Origin: Planctomycetota bacterium
GTDB lineage: Bacteria > Planctomycetota > UBA1135
Assembly (NCBI GenBank): GCA_024229395.1
Contig: JAAESM010000020.1
Location: 1 to 64,000 of the forward strand
DNA length: 64,000 bases
Direction of reading: 5' to 3'
Position numbers and translations under genes: made by a program. Positions 10,740-19,361 of this stretch are shown here, one piece after another (within the stretch, counting starts at the first letter, position 1; every line of letters begins with the position of its first letter). Below the pieces are notes generated by a model. That model had not been told where the DNA came from and searched no databases. It saw only the letters and a list, made by a program, of their open reading frames with translations.

Positions 10740-11300
10740 ATGACCACTGGAAATCCCATGGGGATAGCCGTGCCGGCCCATGACTGGGCTGTAGAAGTGG
10801 AAATCGAGAACACTCGTGTGGCGGGTAGCAGCCAAGGTGGCAGCTTCCTCTTTTGGAACATTGGCGACGACAAGTACAGTCCAGGCACGGTCGGTGAAGC
10901 TAACTTCCTGGGCACAGCGCCGCCGCTTGACCCAAAGCGGCTAAGAGAGCTCAAAGCCGCGGCTGTTTATGACGCTGTAACCAAGGCGAATTGCGAAGTC
11001 CTCGCCTATCCGTTGTTTTGGTGGGAAGAGGAGGGCATCCCGTTCCTCTACACGAACTACACCGTCCACGTGAAGGGTAACCCAGGGTGGCTGCGCAAAT
11101 TCAATCCGATTGAGCGAGAAAACCGTCCTGGGATCAACTATCTCCCCAATGCTGAGAAGACCGAGCTGGTTGTGGAGACGCCAAACCAGAAGCAGTCGTC
11201 ACGCGCGACGATCTATATCGATGCAGCATCCAGCGAGTCCACCGGCAAGCCTGCCGGAACCAACTGGAACAACTGGGACGAGCCTTGGGGCTCACAGTAG
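10740..11300 (+). CDS. Hypothetical protein
   Basis: 186 residues, no signal peptide or membrane segment. The middle (LRELKAAAVYDAVTKANCEV, then YTVHVKGNPGWLRKFNPI) loosely recalls small bacterial domains in which an 'A..DA...A.ADvl..P' helix precedes a 'v.G.Pg....F' strand, but I do not recognise a named family with confidence. The C-terminal 30 residues are Trp/Asn/Ser-rich and probably disordered. AGGAGG (10732-10737) is only 2 nt from the ATG, unusually tight; the next in-frame ATG (10758) would be spaced too far. Neighbours are an acyltransferase and an NTF2-like lipoprotein. Confidence 0.55.
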   Translation: MTTGNPMGIAVPAHDWAVEVEIENTRVAGSSQGGSFLFWNIGDDKYSPGTVGEANFLGTAPPLDPKRLRELKAAAVYDAVTKANCEVLAYPLFWWEEEGIPFLYTNYTVHVKGNPGWLRKFNPIERENRPGINYLPNAEKTELVVETPNQKQSSRATIYIDAASSESTGKPAGTNWNNWDEPWGSQ

Positions 11301-11373
11301 GGCCTGTAAATTTAGTGTGAGGCCTCCCGCTGTGCATTTTGATAAAAATAAGGCGAGAGGCTAAGCTCCTTGC

Positions 11374-12318
11374 ATGACACACTCCCCCAAATGGATTCAC
11401 TCTGCCCTGCTAGCCTTGTTGGCGGTGCTTCCAGCTTGTTCCTCTAAGACGGAGCCTCTTCTCGTGGCGGACTCTGCTTTGGACGAAGCAGTCCAGGCGA
11501 TGAGCGACCAGTTCCTTGAGCACTGGAACGGTGGAGATGCTGAAGCACTTGCCGGCATGTTCGCGCCCGATGCTGTTCGCATTGTGAGCACACAAAAAGG
11601 CCCTCTGTTAGGACGAGATGCAATCCAGGCATCTTTCCAACAGGGAATGGAAACCTACAAAACTTCGGATGAGGCCAAGCTTAAGTCCGAGATCGGCAAC
11701 GTACAGGAACTCGGCGGAGACATCATTCTTGCAGATGGCACCTTTGCACTGAGTGGGGCTGATGGGGCTTCCGTCATGGAGGGCAAGTGGGGAACCGTGT
11801 ATCGCAACACGGAAGAAGGGCTCGTCATCCTGATGGAGTCTGCTCATGTCGACGGCCAGCCATCTGCGGCCCTGGCGAGTTACGCCACGGACGACCTTCA
11901 AAGCATGCACGGAGCGGATGACGCAGAATACGCGGATGCCATGCAAGCCATTATTGACAGCTACACAGCTGGCTTAAAAGGAAAGGACGCGGGAATGCTT
12001 GCCGGTACCTTTACTGAGAATGGCATTCAACTTGTTGCCAGCATGCCGCAAACCAATCGAGGTCGCGCAGCAATCGAGACTGCTTTTGCGACCTTCTTTG
12101 AGCAGGAAGATTTTGGCGGTAGACACCTTCGCGCAAAGATGCTGAACCATACCAAGATTTCCGATTCGCTCGTGGCCGCGAATGGCGTGTGGCGAGAATA
12201 CGACGAAAACAGATCCCTCATTGCGTTTGGACAGTGGGGCAACTTGTTGGAGATTCAAGAAGACGGAACTCTCTTGATGGTCATGGAAGCTGCGGGGCCC
12301 TTCACCGTATCTGACTGA
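11374..12318 (+). CDS. Lipoprotein with two tandem SnoaL/DUF4440-like (NTF2-fold) domains
   Basis: 314 residues. The signal ends in LLAVLPAC, so Cys 22 is the predicted lipid site. Two related domains follow: about residues 38-155 (MSDQFLEHWNGGDAEALAGM...AVRIVSTQKGPLLGRDAI) and about 185-310 (IIDSYTAGLKGKDAGMLAGT...GIQLVASMPQTNRGRAAI). Both have the helix, 'F..dg', strand and 'GR.aI' pattern of SnoaL/DUF4440 NTF2-like domains, which bind or isomerise small hydrophobic molecules or merely mediate binding. The internal repeat points to duplication within the gene. A GAGAGG ribosome site precedes the ATG and a 12-bp hairpin follows the stop. Confidence 0.75.
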   Translation: MTHSPKWIHSALLALLAVLPACSSKTEPLLVADSALDEAVQAMSDQFLEHWNGGDAEALAGMFAPDAVRIVSTQKGPLLGRDAIQASFQQGMETYKTSDEAKLKSEIGNVQELGGDIILADGTFALSGADGASVMEGKWGTVYRNTEEGLVILMESAHVDGQPSAALASYATDDLQSMHGADDAEYADAMQAIIDSYTAGLKGKDAGMLAGTFTENGIQLVASMPQTNRGRAAIETAFATFFEQEDFGGRHLRAKMLNHTKISDSLVAANGVWREYDENRSLIAFGQWGNLLEIQEDGTLLMVMEAAGPFTVSD

Positions 12319-12364
12319 CCGCGCTTGCGGTTGGTCGCTTTATGCCCTGTCTCAGGCAAGACGT

Positions 12365-12394
12365 TGGCCCACAGAGCGCAAACTCTGTGGGCCA
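12365..12394 (+). terminator. Strong hairpin after the NTF2-like lipoprotein gene
   Basis: TGGCCCACAGAG pairs perfectly with CTCTGTGGGCCA (12 bp, 6-nt loop). The following bases (TTAGCT) are only weakly U-rich, so it may be an imperfect intrinsic terminator or a 3'-end stabilising stem. Confidence 0.5.
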
Positions 12395-12434
12395 TTAGCT
12401 CGCCGAACAGGGCCACCAAGAGAAATAGGGACCC

Positions 12435-12830
12435 ATGAAGACCCCTTTCTTACTGCCGCTGATGGCGTTTTTGTTTGCCGGATGGTGTTGTAGCACAGGC
12501 GGCAAAATGGATTATGGCCAGCCGGCAGCACAATTCCTGCAAGCTGATCTAGCTTCCCAGGGGAAAGCCTTCCTTGGGGGAAAAATTACCGTGAAGGGCA
12601 CGGTGACGAAGGTCGACCTCGGCGACCCCAAATCTGCCTGGGTGCATCTAGAAGGTGGAGTCCGGTGCAGTTTCGGCAAGTTCATAGCCATGGCCGAAAG
12701 TTGCGAAATTGGCGAGACGGTGTTTGTGGATGGCATTCTCCAGCGCTGCGAAGCCGGTGATGCCTTGCTTGACCCAGCAATACTCAGGGATCCAGCTGCG
12801 CCCTTTACGCCGGCAGCGCGCAAAAAGTAA
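12435..12830 (+). CDS. Small secreted OB-fold (tRNA_anti-like) protein
   Basis: 131 residues. The N-terminus is a signal peptide (LLPLMAFLFAGWCCS) whose Cys 18/19 could be lipidated. Residues about 30-115 (KITVKGTVTKVDLGDPKSAW, VRCSFGKF, GETVFVDGILQRCEAGDALL) show the beta-barrel pattern of the tRNA_anti-like OB fold found in small periplasmic proteins. Such domains bind diverse ligands; none is predicted here. A forward GFA-family gene starts 58 nt downstream, so the two may be co-transcribed. Confidence 0.65.
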   Translation: MKTPFLLPLMAFLFAGWCCSTGGKMDYGQPAAQFLQADLASQGKAFLGGKITVKGTVTKVDLGDPKSAWVHLEGGVRCSFGKFIAMAESCEIGETVFVDGILQRCEAGDALLDPAILRDPAAPFTPAARKK

Positions 12831-12888
12831 AGGCCTTGCAGTGCCTAATTATGCGGGCAACACAACTCCACCTTGTTACGAGAAAAAA

Positions 12889-13368
12889 ATGAAAGAGCTA
12901 AAAGCAAATGGTGCCTGTCACTGCGGAGCGGTTCAGTACCAGGTCCTTGGTGAAGTCATCGTGAACGGACTTTGCCATTGCCCCAACTGCACGCGCTCGA
13001 AAGGCGCATCTCCAGTGCACTTGATTGCACTGAAGGGCGAGGATTCTGTTGAGGTCACAAAAGGAGAGGAGTTTCTCCACACTCGTGCGTTGAGCAGTTT
13101 CCACCTTGTGACTTGCAAGATGTGCCATGGACCGGTCATGCAGTATCAAGAGGGAATGGGCTTTCGGGCAGTTTTCCCAGTCTCCCTTGATTTAGGGCGG
13201 GGAGATGCTGGCTCCGACCACGGCGCGGATCGCATCCCAGACGCCTGGAAGCCACAACTGCATCTCAACTATGAAAACCGGCTTTTTGATTGGGACGACG
13301 GACTACCGAAGTTCAAAGTCTTCCCACCCGATCATCCCCTGAATTCCGACGGAACCGCTCTCTACTAA
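12889..13368 (+). CDS. GFA-family (CENP-V/GFA fold) zinc protein
   Basis: 159 residues. ACHCGAVQYQV at the start and LCHCPNCTRSKGASP near residue 30, followed by TCKMCHGPV, supply the cysteine sets of the GFA (glutathione-dependent formaldehyde-activating) family, which bind two zinc ions. Few members are proven formaldehyde-glutathione enzymes, so only the fold is assigned. ATG 12889 was chosen because the cysteine motif follows at once; an upstream in-frame ATG (12709) would lie inside the previous gene. The C-terminal part (LHLNYENRLFDWDDGLPKF) is typical of longer members. Confidence 0.8.
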   Translation: MKELKANGACHCGAVQYQVLGEVIVNGLCHCPNCTRSKGASPVHLIALKGEDSVEVTKGEEFLHTRALSSFHLVTCKMCHGPVMQYQEGMGFRAVFPVSLDLGRGDAGSDHGADRIPDAWKPQLHLNYENRLFDWDDGLPKFKVFPPDHPLNSDGTALY

Positions 13369-13435
13369 CGGAGTCAGTGAATCGACCAATGAAAACAACG
13401 CCCCCACGGAAGAAATGCTGTCAAATCACGCCGCC

Positions 13436-15331
13436 TTATGCCGGTGCGCCTACTTGCAGCTCCCACATGTTGGCGTAACTACCACCAAGCTTGAGCAATT
13501 CAGCGTGCGTGCCCTGCTCAATCACACGGCCTTCTTCAAGAACCAAGATGCGGTCAGCACCACGGATGGTGCCGAGACGGTGCGCGATCACGAAAGTGGT
13601 GCGCCCTTCCATCAGGTTCTCCAAGGCTTCTTGCACCTTGCTTTCCGACGCCGAGTCGAGCGCAGAAGTCGCCTCATCCAAAAGCAGTACGTCGGCGTTC
13701 TTCAGCAGTGCGCGCGCGATGGTCACGCGTTGCGCCTGACCGCCACTGAGGCGCGAACCGGAATCCCCCACCTGGGTGTCCAATCCATCCGGCAACTGCT
13801 CCAGCGTTTCACTGAGGTTGGCAGCGCGACAGGCCTCGAGCAGTTGCTCTTCCGTTGCCGACGGCCGCCCATAGAGGATGTTCTCGCGGATCGATGCCTG
13901 GAACAGGAAAGGTGATTGCTGCACCACCGCCAGACGGTCCAACCAATCGCCATGTTTGATCTCGCGCAGGTCTTGACCATCGACCAGGATGGCACCTGCA
14001 GAAACATCGTAGAAACGTGCGACCAAATCCAACACGGTGGACTTTCCTGCACCAGAAAGGCCAACCAAAGCGATGCGTTCGCCAGCTTGCACTTCCATGT
14101 CGAAATCGAACAAGGCCTGCTCCGGCGAATCCGGATAGGAGAAGTTGACATGCTCAAAGCGAATCGACTTCTTCAGGCCATCGAAGGACTTAGCATGCGG
14201 CAGGTCTTTGACCTCAGCTTCTTGATCGAAGACGTAGAACACGCGGTCAATTGAACCGAGCGAGGCATAAATGGCGGCCATCGCGCGGGTCAAGGTCTTG
14301 GTGTAGGCGAACACTGTGGCGATCGCCATGATGAAAGTCATCATCGAAGAGACCTTGGTGAAGATGCCGTTGCTGCCATTGCTGACCAGCACCAAGTGCA
14401 CCATGACCAGGACACCCAACACGATCCCGACACCACCGTTGGCGAAGAAGTTGGTGGTGGCCAGACTCTGTGCCTGGGCACGGATCATGTGGTCCGACTG
14501 CTCGACGAAGCCTTTATTGACATCGCGGAATTCATCCGACTCACGTTGCTCCATGCGGAAGGCCTTGACTACGCGGATACCAGAAAGCACCTGCGTGATG
14601 CGTTGCGTGCTATCGCCCAACTTATCTTGGGTGGCGCGCGCACGGCGGCGAATGCGCGGACCGATCTTGGCCACTGGCAGCGCCACTAACGGCAAGAAGA
14701 TCAACATGCCAATCGTCGCGACCGGTTCTGCCCCCCACGCGATGGCCAAAGCCACCATCACCGCAACCGGGGCTTGCACGATCTCCTCGACCATCAGGCT
14801 CAGAATGCGCAGACTGGCTGAGACATCCACCGTCATACGCGAAACCAAGTCACCCAAGCGGCGCTCGGAGTGGAACCCCATGCCGAGCTTGGTCACGTGA
14901 TCGGCCATGTCTTGACGCAAATCGGTGATCATCAACACCGCCAACATGCGCGAGAATCGCAGGAACCAATATTGGGTGAAGCTGAACACGATCGCCAGCA
15001 CCACCATCAAGCTGACCAAGGCGATTACTTCACTGATGCCGTCGGCCATGCCCCATTGCCCCAGGCCGTGCAGCCACGGCTCCAGGTAGTTATCCAGCAG
15101 TTCGGTCAGTCGTGAGGCGGTGGCCTCTTCGAGACCTGCCTCCGGAGCGGTTTCCGGATCCAACTCCAGGCGATCGATCAGCGGCTGGACCAGGACGATG
15201 GTCGAACGTGCGCCAACCGCCGACAAGGCGCCAAGCAATACGATGAAAAAAGCCGCACGCCGACGTCGGGCCAAATAAGGTCCAAGTCGGCGATAAGCGC
15301 TTCGAATCGAAGCTTTCGGTTTTTTTGCCAT
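13436..15331 (-). CDS. ABC exporter, fused permease and ATPase (MsbA/MDR-like)
   Basis: 631 residues: an N-terminal six-helix exporter domain (about 25-335) and a C-terminal ATPase with Walker A GLSGAGKST (near residue 420), signature LSGGQAQRV, Walker B DVLLLDEATSALD and switch His in VIAHRL. It would work as a homodimer in the inner membrane, moving lipids, drugs or peptides outward. The MsbA-like half-transporter layout is clear but the substrate is not. It lies 42 nt downstream of the SurA-like gene on the same strand, with a short hairpin between, so it could belong to an envelope-biogenesis transcript. Confidence 0.9.
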   Translation of the reverse strand: MAKKPKASIRSAYRRLGPYLARRRRAAFFIVLLGALSAVGARSTIVLVQPLIDRLELDPETAPEAGLEEATASRLTELLDNYLEPWLHGLGQWGMADGISEVIALVSLMVVLAIVFSFTQYWFLRFSRMLAVLMITDLRQDMADHVTKLGMGFHSERRLGDLVSRMTVDVSASLRILSLMVEEIVQAPVAVMVALAIAWGAEPVATIGMLIFLPLVALPVAKIGPRIRRRARATQDKLGDSTQRITQVLSGIRVVKAFRMEQRESDEFRDVNKGFVEQSDHMIRAQAQSLATTNFFANGGVGIVLGVLVMVHLVLVSNGSNGIFTKVSSMMTFIMAIATVFAYTKTLTRAMAAIYASLGSIDRVFYVFDQEAEVKDLPHAKSFDGLKKSIRFEHVNFSYPDSPEQALFDFDMEVQAGERIALVGLSGAGKSTVLDLVARFYDVSAGAILVDGQDLREIKHGDWLDRLAVVQQSPFLFQASIRENILYGRPSATEEQLLEACRAANLSETLEQLPDGLDTQVGDSGSRLSGGQAQRVTIARALLKNADVLLLDEATSALDSASESKVQEALENLMEGRTTFVIAHRLGTIRGADRILVLEEGRVIEQGTHAELLKLGGSYANMWELQVGAPA

Positions 15332-15343
15332 GGGCAGTGGAGC

Positions 15344-15366
15344 AAGCCCTGTCGGATGCAGGGCTT
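15344..15366 (-). terminator. Weak intergenic hairpin before the ABC exporter gene
   Basis: AAGCCCTG/CAGGGCTT, 8-bp perfect stem with a 7-nt loop, between the SurA-like stop and the exporter start. No U-run follows, so read-through into the exporter gene is plausible. Confidence 0.3.
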
Positions 15367-15373
15367 CCTAAGA

Positions 15374-16987
15374 CTAAGCGTCTTTGCGCAGCGTATTGAT
15401 GTGCTCGATGAAAGCCTGACCGAGCAGGTCGTCGTTCACCATCCACTGTGCGTTTGGATCGTTCATCAAGTCAATCTCTTTGGTTGGCGCATCACGCGAA
15501 ACCACACGGTAGAAGTAGTAACCCAATGGGCCCCTGATTGGGCCGTAGATGCCACCGATCTCGGCGCGGAAGAAGATGTCATCCGAGACCGAGTAACCGA
15601 ACAGGAAGTCGGTGTAATCATTCTCCAGCAGGAAGCCGCGCAAGTCGTTGCGGCTGAGGCTCTGGAAGCGACCGCGGTTTGGCTGCGGCATGCTGGCAGC
15701 GGAGTTCGGCACCTTGTCCGGGTAATCGCTGTACTCATCCAACACGGTGTCGAAGGACTCGCCATCGGCGAGGATCTGACGCACCTCTTCGGCGCGTTCG
15801 GCAGCACCCACAAAAGGATCGCCTTCCATGCGGAACTTGCCGGAAGACTTCTCGCGTGCGCTGATCAGCAGTACCTCTGCCTTGACCTTGCCGGCGCCAT
15901 AGAAGGTGCCGCGCTTGGAGATCATGTCATCCAACATGGTCAGGTACTCCTCAGAATCGTCTGCTGGCAGGGAGTTCTTGTAAGACTGGCGCGCTTGCAA
16001 GTATTCGCGGTAGACCTCCATGCTCGGGAAACCCAAGAACTGCAGGACCATCATCTCATGCGAGATGATCGTGCCTTCATAGACCTTGCCTTCCTCGATG
16101 AAGAACTGCTCGAACTCCTCAGAGCTCATGTAGTTCTTGGAAGCCTTCAGAGCGACCTCGAGCTTCTCCAAGTTGGAGAGGAAGGTGGTCGACCATTTGC
16201 GATCGGTATCGGACAGCATTGGCTCGACCTGAGCCATGACGTCGTCGGTGCGGAACTCCTTACCGTTAACCACCAAGCAAAGACCTTCTGGCAAACCGTC
16301 GGAAGGTTGGGTGATTTCACCGGTCTTACGCAAGTATGCCCAAACGCCAGGCATCAGGAAGTTGTTGAGCATCTGCTCGTTCAACGGCGTGACTTCGCCG
16401 GCTTCCTTCTGCGCGAGCAGCTTCTCGTAATCAGCCTTCAGATAACCTTCCCACTGGTCACCGAGGATCTCCTTGATCTGCTCCACTGGCCAGTTGCTTG
16501 GATCATCCGGGAAGAACATCTCCTTGGCGACCATGCCGCGACGCAGCTCTTGTGCGAAGGTCGACTGGGTGAAGCCTTGTGCCATCACCATGCCCCAGAA
16601 ATCCGCGTTCGGATCCTGCTCGGCAACCATGTCGATGCGGCGCTGGACTTCAGCCTGCACTTCTTCTTCGGTGAAGTCATGCTTGCCGACGTAGACCTTG
16701 GCTTCTTTGCGACGTGCGATCTCGGCTTCGAGTACACCATCCAAGACCAGCTGAAGGATGTAACGTGAGCCGGTCGAGTAGATGAAGGTGCGTTTTTGAC
16801 GCTCTTCATGGCTGATGGATGGAGCCTCGTCTTGCGCAGCGCTGCTGACTTCAGCAACGACGGCAGGCTCTTGGGCGGCCACAGCGACAGCCTGATCTTC
16901 TTGTGCTGCATTCGGCAGTGCACAAGCGAAAGTTAGTAAGAAGGTGGAGAGGGAAAACATGCGTTCTGATTCCGGAGTCTGACTCAT
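15374..16987 (-). CDS. Secreted SurA/PpiC-like protein, paralog A
   Basis: 537 residues. An N-terminal secretion signal (MFSLSTFLLTFACALPNAAQ) is followed by an Ala/Glu linker and the mature domain from ISHEERQKRTFIYSTGSRY. Long helices (about 75-330) resemble SurA/trigger-factor-type chaperone regions. A parvulin-like segment (about 345-510) contains AEVLLISARE, AERAEEVRQILADGESFDTV, NRGRFQ and GPIRGPLGYYFYRV. That segment is diverged, so peptidyl-prolyl isomerase activity is uncertain and a periplasmic chaperone role is more likely. It is a tandem paralog of the next gene. Start 16987 is preferred because CAAAAT ends 6 nt upstream, as in other leaderless-looking genes; ATG 16960 is the alternative. 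Confidence 0.7.
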   Translation of the reverse strand: MSQTPESERMFSLSTFLLTFACALPNAAQEDQAVAVAAQEPAVVAEVSSAAQDEAPSISHEERQKRTFIYSTGSRYILQLVLDGVLEAEIARRKEAKVYVGKHDFTEEEVQAEVQRRIDMVAEQDPNADFWGMVMAQGFTQSTFAQELRRGMVAKEMFFPDDPSNWPVEQIKEILGDQWEGYLKADYEKLLAQKEAGEVTPLNEQMLNNFLMPGVWAYLRKTGEITQPSDGLPEGLCLVVNGKEFRTDDVMAQVEPMLSDTDRKWSTTFLSNLEKLEVALKASKNYMSSEEFEQFFIEEGKVYEGTIISHEMMVLQFLGFPSMEVYREYLQARQSYKNSLPADDSEEYLTMLDDMISKRGTFYGAGKVKAEVLLISAREKSSGKFRMEGDPFVGAAERAEEVRQILADGESFDTVLDEYSDYPDKVPNSAASMPQPNRGRFQSLSRNDLRGFLLENDYTDFLFGYSVSDDIFFRAEIGGIYGPIRGPLGYYFYRVVSRDAPTKEIDLMNDPNAQWMVNDDLLGQAFIEHINTLRKDA

Positions 16988-16993
16988 GGTCGG

Positions 16994-16999
16994 ATTTTG
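16994..16999 (-). promoter_or_regulatory. -10-like box CAAAAT, 6 nt before the start codon
   Basis: Reverse-strand CAAAAT ends 6 nt before the ATG at 16987; a second candidate TAAAAT lies at 17001-17006. The shared TAAAATAC string also precedes paralog B and the truncated copy at 9.1 kb. Confidence 0.35.
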
Positions 17000-17011
17000 T
17001 ATTTTATCAAC

Positions 17012-18583
17012 TCAGCGCGCGGACTCACGCAAATCATTGAGGTGTCGCAGCAAGTGCACAGTCAGGAAGTTCTCGGTGACCAACCAATTCATGCTGGGGT
17101 CCGCTTCCATGTCTACCGCCATGCGAGGCGCCTTATAGCTGTCCACACGGTAGAAATAGTAGCCCAATGGCCCGCGAATAGGCCCGAAAACGTCTTTGGC
17201 AGTGGCGCGATAGAAGATGTCATCGCAAATCGAATAGCCAAAGAGGAAGTCAGTGTACTCGTCCTCCATCAACAGACCGCGTAGCTCGGAGTGATTGATG
17301 GCGGCGAAACGGCCACGATTTGCTTGCGTGGCGGTATTGGAAGAAGTCTCCAGCGATGGCTGGTAATCGCTGTATTCAAGCAGGATCTGCCCAAAGGGCT
17401 CACCGGCATCCAACAACTGTGCCACTTCCTTGGCACGCGCTTCAGCATCTTGATATGGATCGCCATTGGCCGGGAAGTTACCGGACTCGGGATCGCGAGC
17501 ACTCAGCAGAATGACGTCGGCCTTGGCGCGACCACCGCCATAGGACCGCGCGTGGTCCAATAGGGTCTGTGCGATCTGGGCTTTGTATTGCGGGGTGCCT
17601 TCAGCTGGCAGGGTGTTGCGGAAGGAGCGGCGCACGCGCAGGTACTGGCGGTAGGTCTCCATGCTCGGGAAACCGAAGTACTGAAGCACCAACATCTCGT
17701 GCGGGAAGAAGTCGTTGTAGCGACCAGCCTCCTCGGCGAAGTAAGCCTCGAAATCCTCTTGGCTTTGGTAATGGCCAGAGGCCTTCAAGTCGGCCTCGAG
17801 CAATTCGATGTTGTTGACGAAGGTCTTGACCCACTGATGATCAACATCGGTGATCAAAGGCTCGATTATCGCGTAGATGTCGTCGGTGGCGAATTCCGTG
17901 TCATTCACCTTCAGACACAGACCGGAAGGCAGGCCAGCGCTCGGCTCCATCACGGTGCATTGACCGAGCAGCGATTTCCAGATATCCGGCATCAGGAACT
18001 GCTTCATGCTTTCGTCGTTCAACAGGCGCAGCTCGCCTTTGGCCTTCAACTCCAGCAAGGAAGCATGGTCGCTCTTCAGAAACTCCTGCCAGCGCAACGG
18101 CATGATTTGCTTGATCTGCTTTACCGGCCACTGCTCAGGATCGAGCGGGAAGAACATGCGTTGCGCGATCAGATTGCGGCGCAGCTCCATAGCCAAGGTT
18201 CGTTCGGTGAACCCTTGTGCGGCCATCAAAGCCCAAAAGTCCACGGTCGGATCCTGTGCGAGCACCATTTCCATTTGACGCTGGACTGCGCTCTGGACTT
18301 CTTCATCAGTGACCTCGACCTCGCCGACCCACAGGCCAGCCTTCTTGCGTCGTTGGATCTCGTGATCAACCGCAGCATCGAGCTTCAACTGCACCACATA
18401 ACGGGCGCCGACCGTGTGCACATAAGTGCGCTTCAGCAACTCTTCGTGACTAATCGCGGCTGCATGCTGCTCCACCACCACCACAGGTGCTAGGTCTTGA
18501 GCAATTAGCGAGTCGGCCTCAATGAAGATCGCGGCTGGCGATGAACTCGTGAGGGCCAGGAGATAGGTAGCGACAGAAAGCAT
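17012..18583 (-). CDS. Secreted SurA/PpiC-like protein, paralog B
   Basis: 523 residues from ATG 18583 (MLSVATYLLALTSSSPAAIF, a signal peptide). Same architecture as paralog A: linker, ISHEELLKRTYVHTVGARY, helical chaperone-like region, then AKADVILLSARDPESGNFP, ARAKEVAQLLDAGEPFGQI, NRGRF and GPIRGPLGYYFYRV. Both share SAGLPSGLCLKVN/SDGLPEGLCLVVN and FFPxDPxxWPV motifs, so they are tandem duplicates. No canonical parvulin catalytic set is obvious. The reading frame is open upstream to a TTG at 18640, but the promoter-like TAAAAT near 18620 lies inside that extension, so ATG 18583 is preferred. A parvulin-like lipoprotein gene diverges 70 bp away. Confidence 0.7.
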   Translation of the reverse strand: MLSVATYLLALTSSSPAAIFIEADSLIAQDLAPVVVVEQHAAAISHEELLKRTYVHTVGARYVVQLKLDAAVDHEIQRRKKAGLWVGEVEVTDEEVQSAVQRQMEMVLAQDPTVDFWALMAAQGFTERTLAMELRRNLIAQRMFFPLDPEQWPVKQIKQIMPLRWQEFLKSDHASLLELKAKGELRLLNDESMKQFLMPDIWKSLLGQCTVMEPSAGLPSGLCLKVNDTEFATDDIYAIIEPLITDVDHQWVKTFVNNIELLEADLKASGHYQSQEDFEAYFAEEAGRYNDFFPHEMLVLQYFGFPSMETYRQYLRVRRSFRNTLPAEGTPQYKAQIAQTLLDHARSYGGGRAKADVILLSARDPESGNFPANGDPYQDAEARAKEVAQLLDAGEPFGQILLEYSDYQPSLETSSNTATQANRGRFAAINHSELRGLLMEDEYTDFLFGYSICDDIFYRATAKDVFGPIRGPLGYYFYRVDSYKAPRMAVDMEADPSMNWLVTENFLTVHLLRHLNDLRESAR

Positions 18584-18653
18584 GATGGAATTTTTCGAGC
18601 CCCAAGAGGGTTCGATTCTGTATTTTACCGCCTGAAACAAAGTTCATCTGTAA

Positions 18654-19361
18654 ATGCTCAGAACCCTCTTGCGAACTCGTCTACCTCAATCTTTCGGTCT
18701 TTTTGCGCCTTTGTTTGCATTAATTGGCCTTTTTACCGCTGGTTGCAGCCGCCCTGAGCCCCTTCAGATCGGCCCGGTGGCGATTCCATTTGAAGAAGTA
18801 GAGACCGCTTATGAGGCTATGAAGGTCAGCTTCACGGTCGAAGGCGAAGACACCATTCGACGCCATTTATTGATGGAAGGCCTAGGCCAAGGCGCTTTTT
18901 TGCACCACGCGCTGGCTACAGAAAGCATAAAAGCCCAAGTTGCCGCCAATGCTGTCGCCGAGCGCCTAAAGGCGGGTTCGACCTTTGAAGAGGAATTGCA
19001 GCTGTGGGCGCAAGAACATGGCGTCACCCCCGAGCCCGACGTCACCGTACAGCCAAGCCCCAGCGCTCTCGGTGCTGCGGTCTCTGCCGCGGTTGCCGCC
19101 ATGGAGCCGGGTGATTGGGCTGGCCCGTTGAAGACCCGCATGGGCTGGGAGTTGATTCACTTGATCGAGCGTCACGATGGCCCGCGTAACCGAGCGCAAG
19201 TATCGGTCTATCGCATGCAGTTCTTGGTTGGCTCCCCCGCGGATCGTCAGCAAGCCCTTGCAGACTGGTCTAAACTGCCTTTGTCCGGAAACCAGGAGCT
19301 CATCGATTGTTTGTCGCTTGATTTCCGCGCGAATCGCGTGGCCGGGTCCGATTCGAAATGA
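18654..19361 (+). CDS. Parvulin-like (PpiC) lipoprotein
   Basis: 235 residues. The signal ends LFALIGLFTAGC, so Cys 31 is probably lipidated. After a short helical part (residues 45-100) comes a parvulin-type segment: VAERLKAGSTFEEELQLWAQ, AAMEPGDWAGPLKTRMGWEL and IHLIERHDG, the usual 'G.w.gp..t..G.h...v' core near residues 150-175. It would act at the periplasmic face as a prolyl isomerase or chaperone. It is divergent to the two large SurA-like genes and overlaps the next gene by 4 nt (ATGA). Length is short for a PpiC protein and the N-terminal part of the parvulin core is weak. Confidence 0.65.
   Translation: MLRTLLRTRLPQSFGLFAPLFALIGLFTAGCSRPEPLQIGPVAIPFEEVETAYEAMKVSFTVEGEDTIRRHLLMEGLGQGAFLHHALATESIKAQVAANAVAERLKAGSTFEEELQLWAQEHGVTPEPDVTVQPSPSALGAAVSAAVAAMEPGDWAGPLKTRMGWELIHLIERHDGPRNRAQVSVYRMQFLVGSPADRQQALADWSKLPLSGNQELIDCLSLDFRANRVAGSDSK

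Noticed and set aside
15356-16768. Long forward open frame opposite SurA-like paralog A
   Set aside because: Antisense shadow in a GC-rich gene; no family motif, while the reverse strand has a signal peptide and a paralog.
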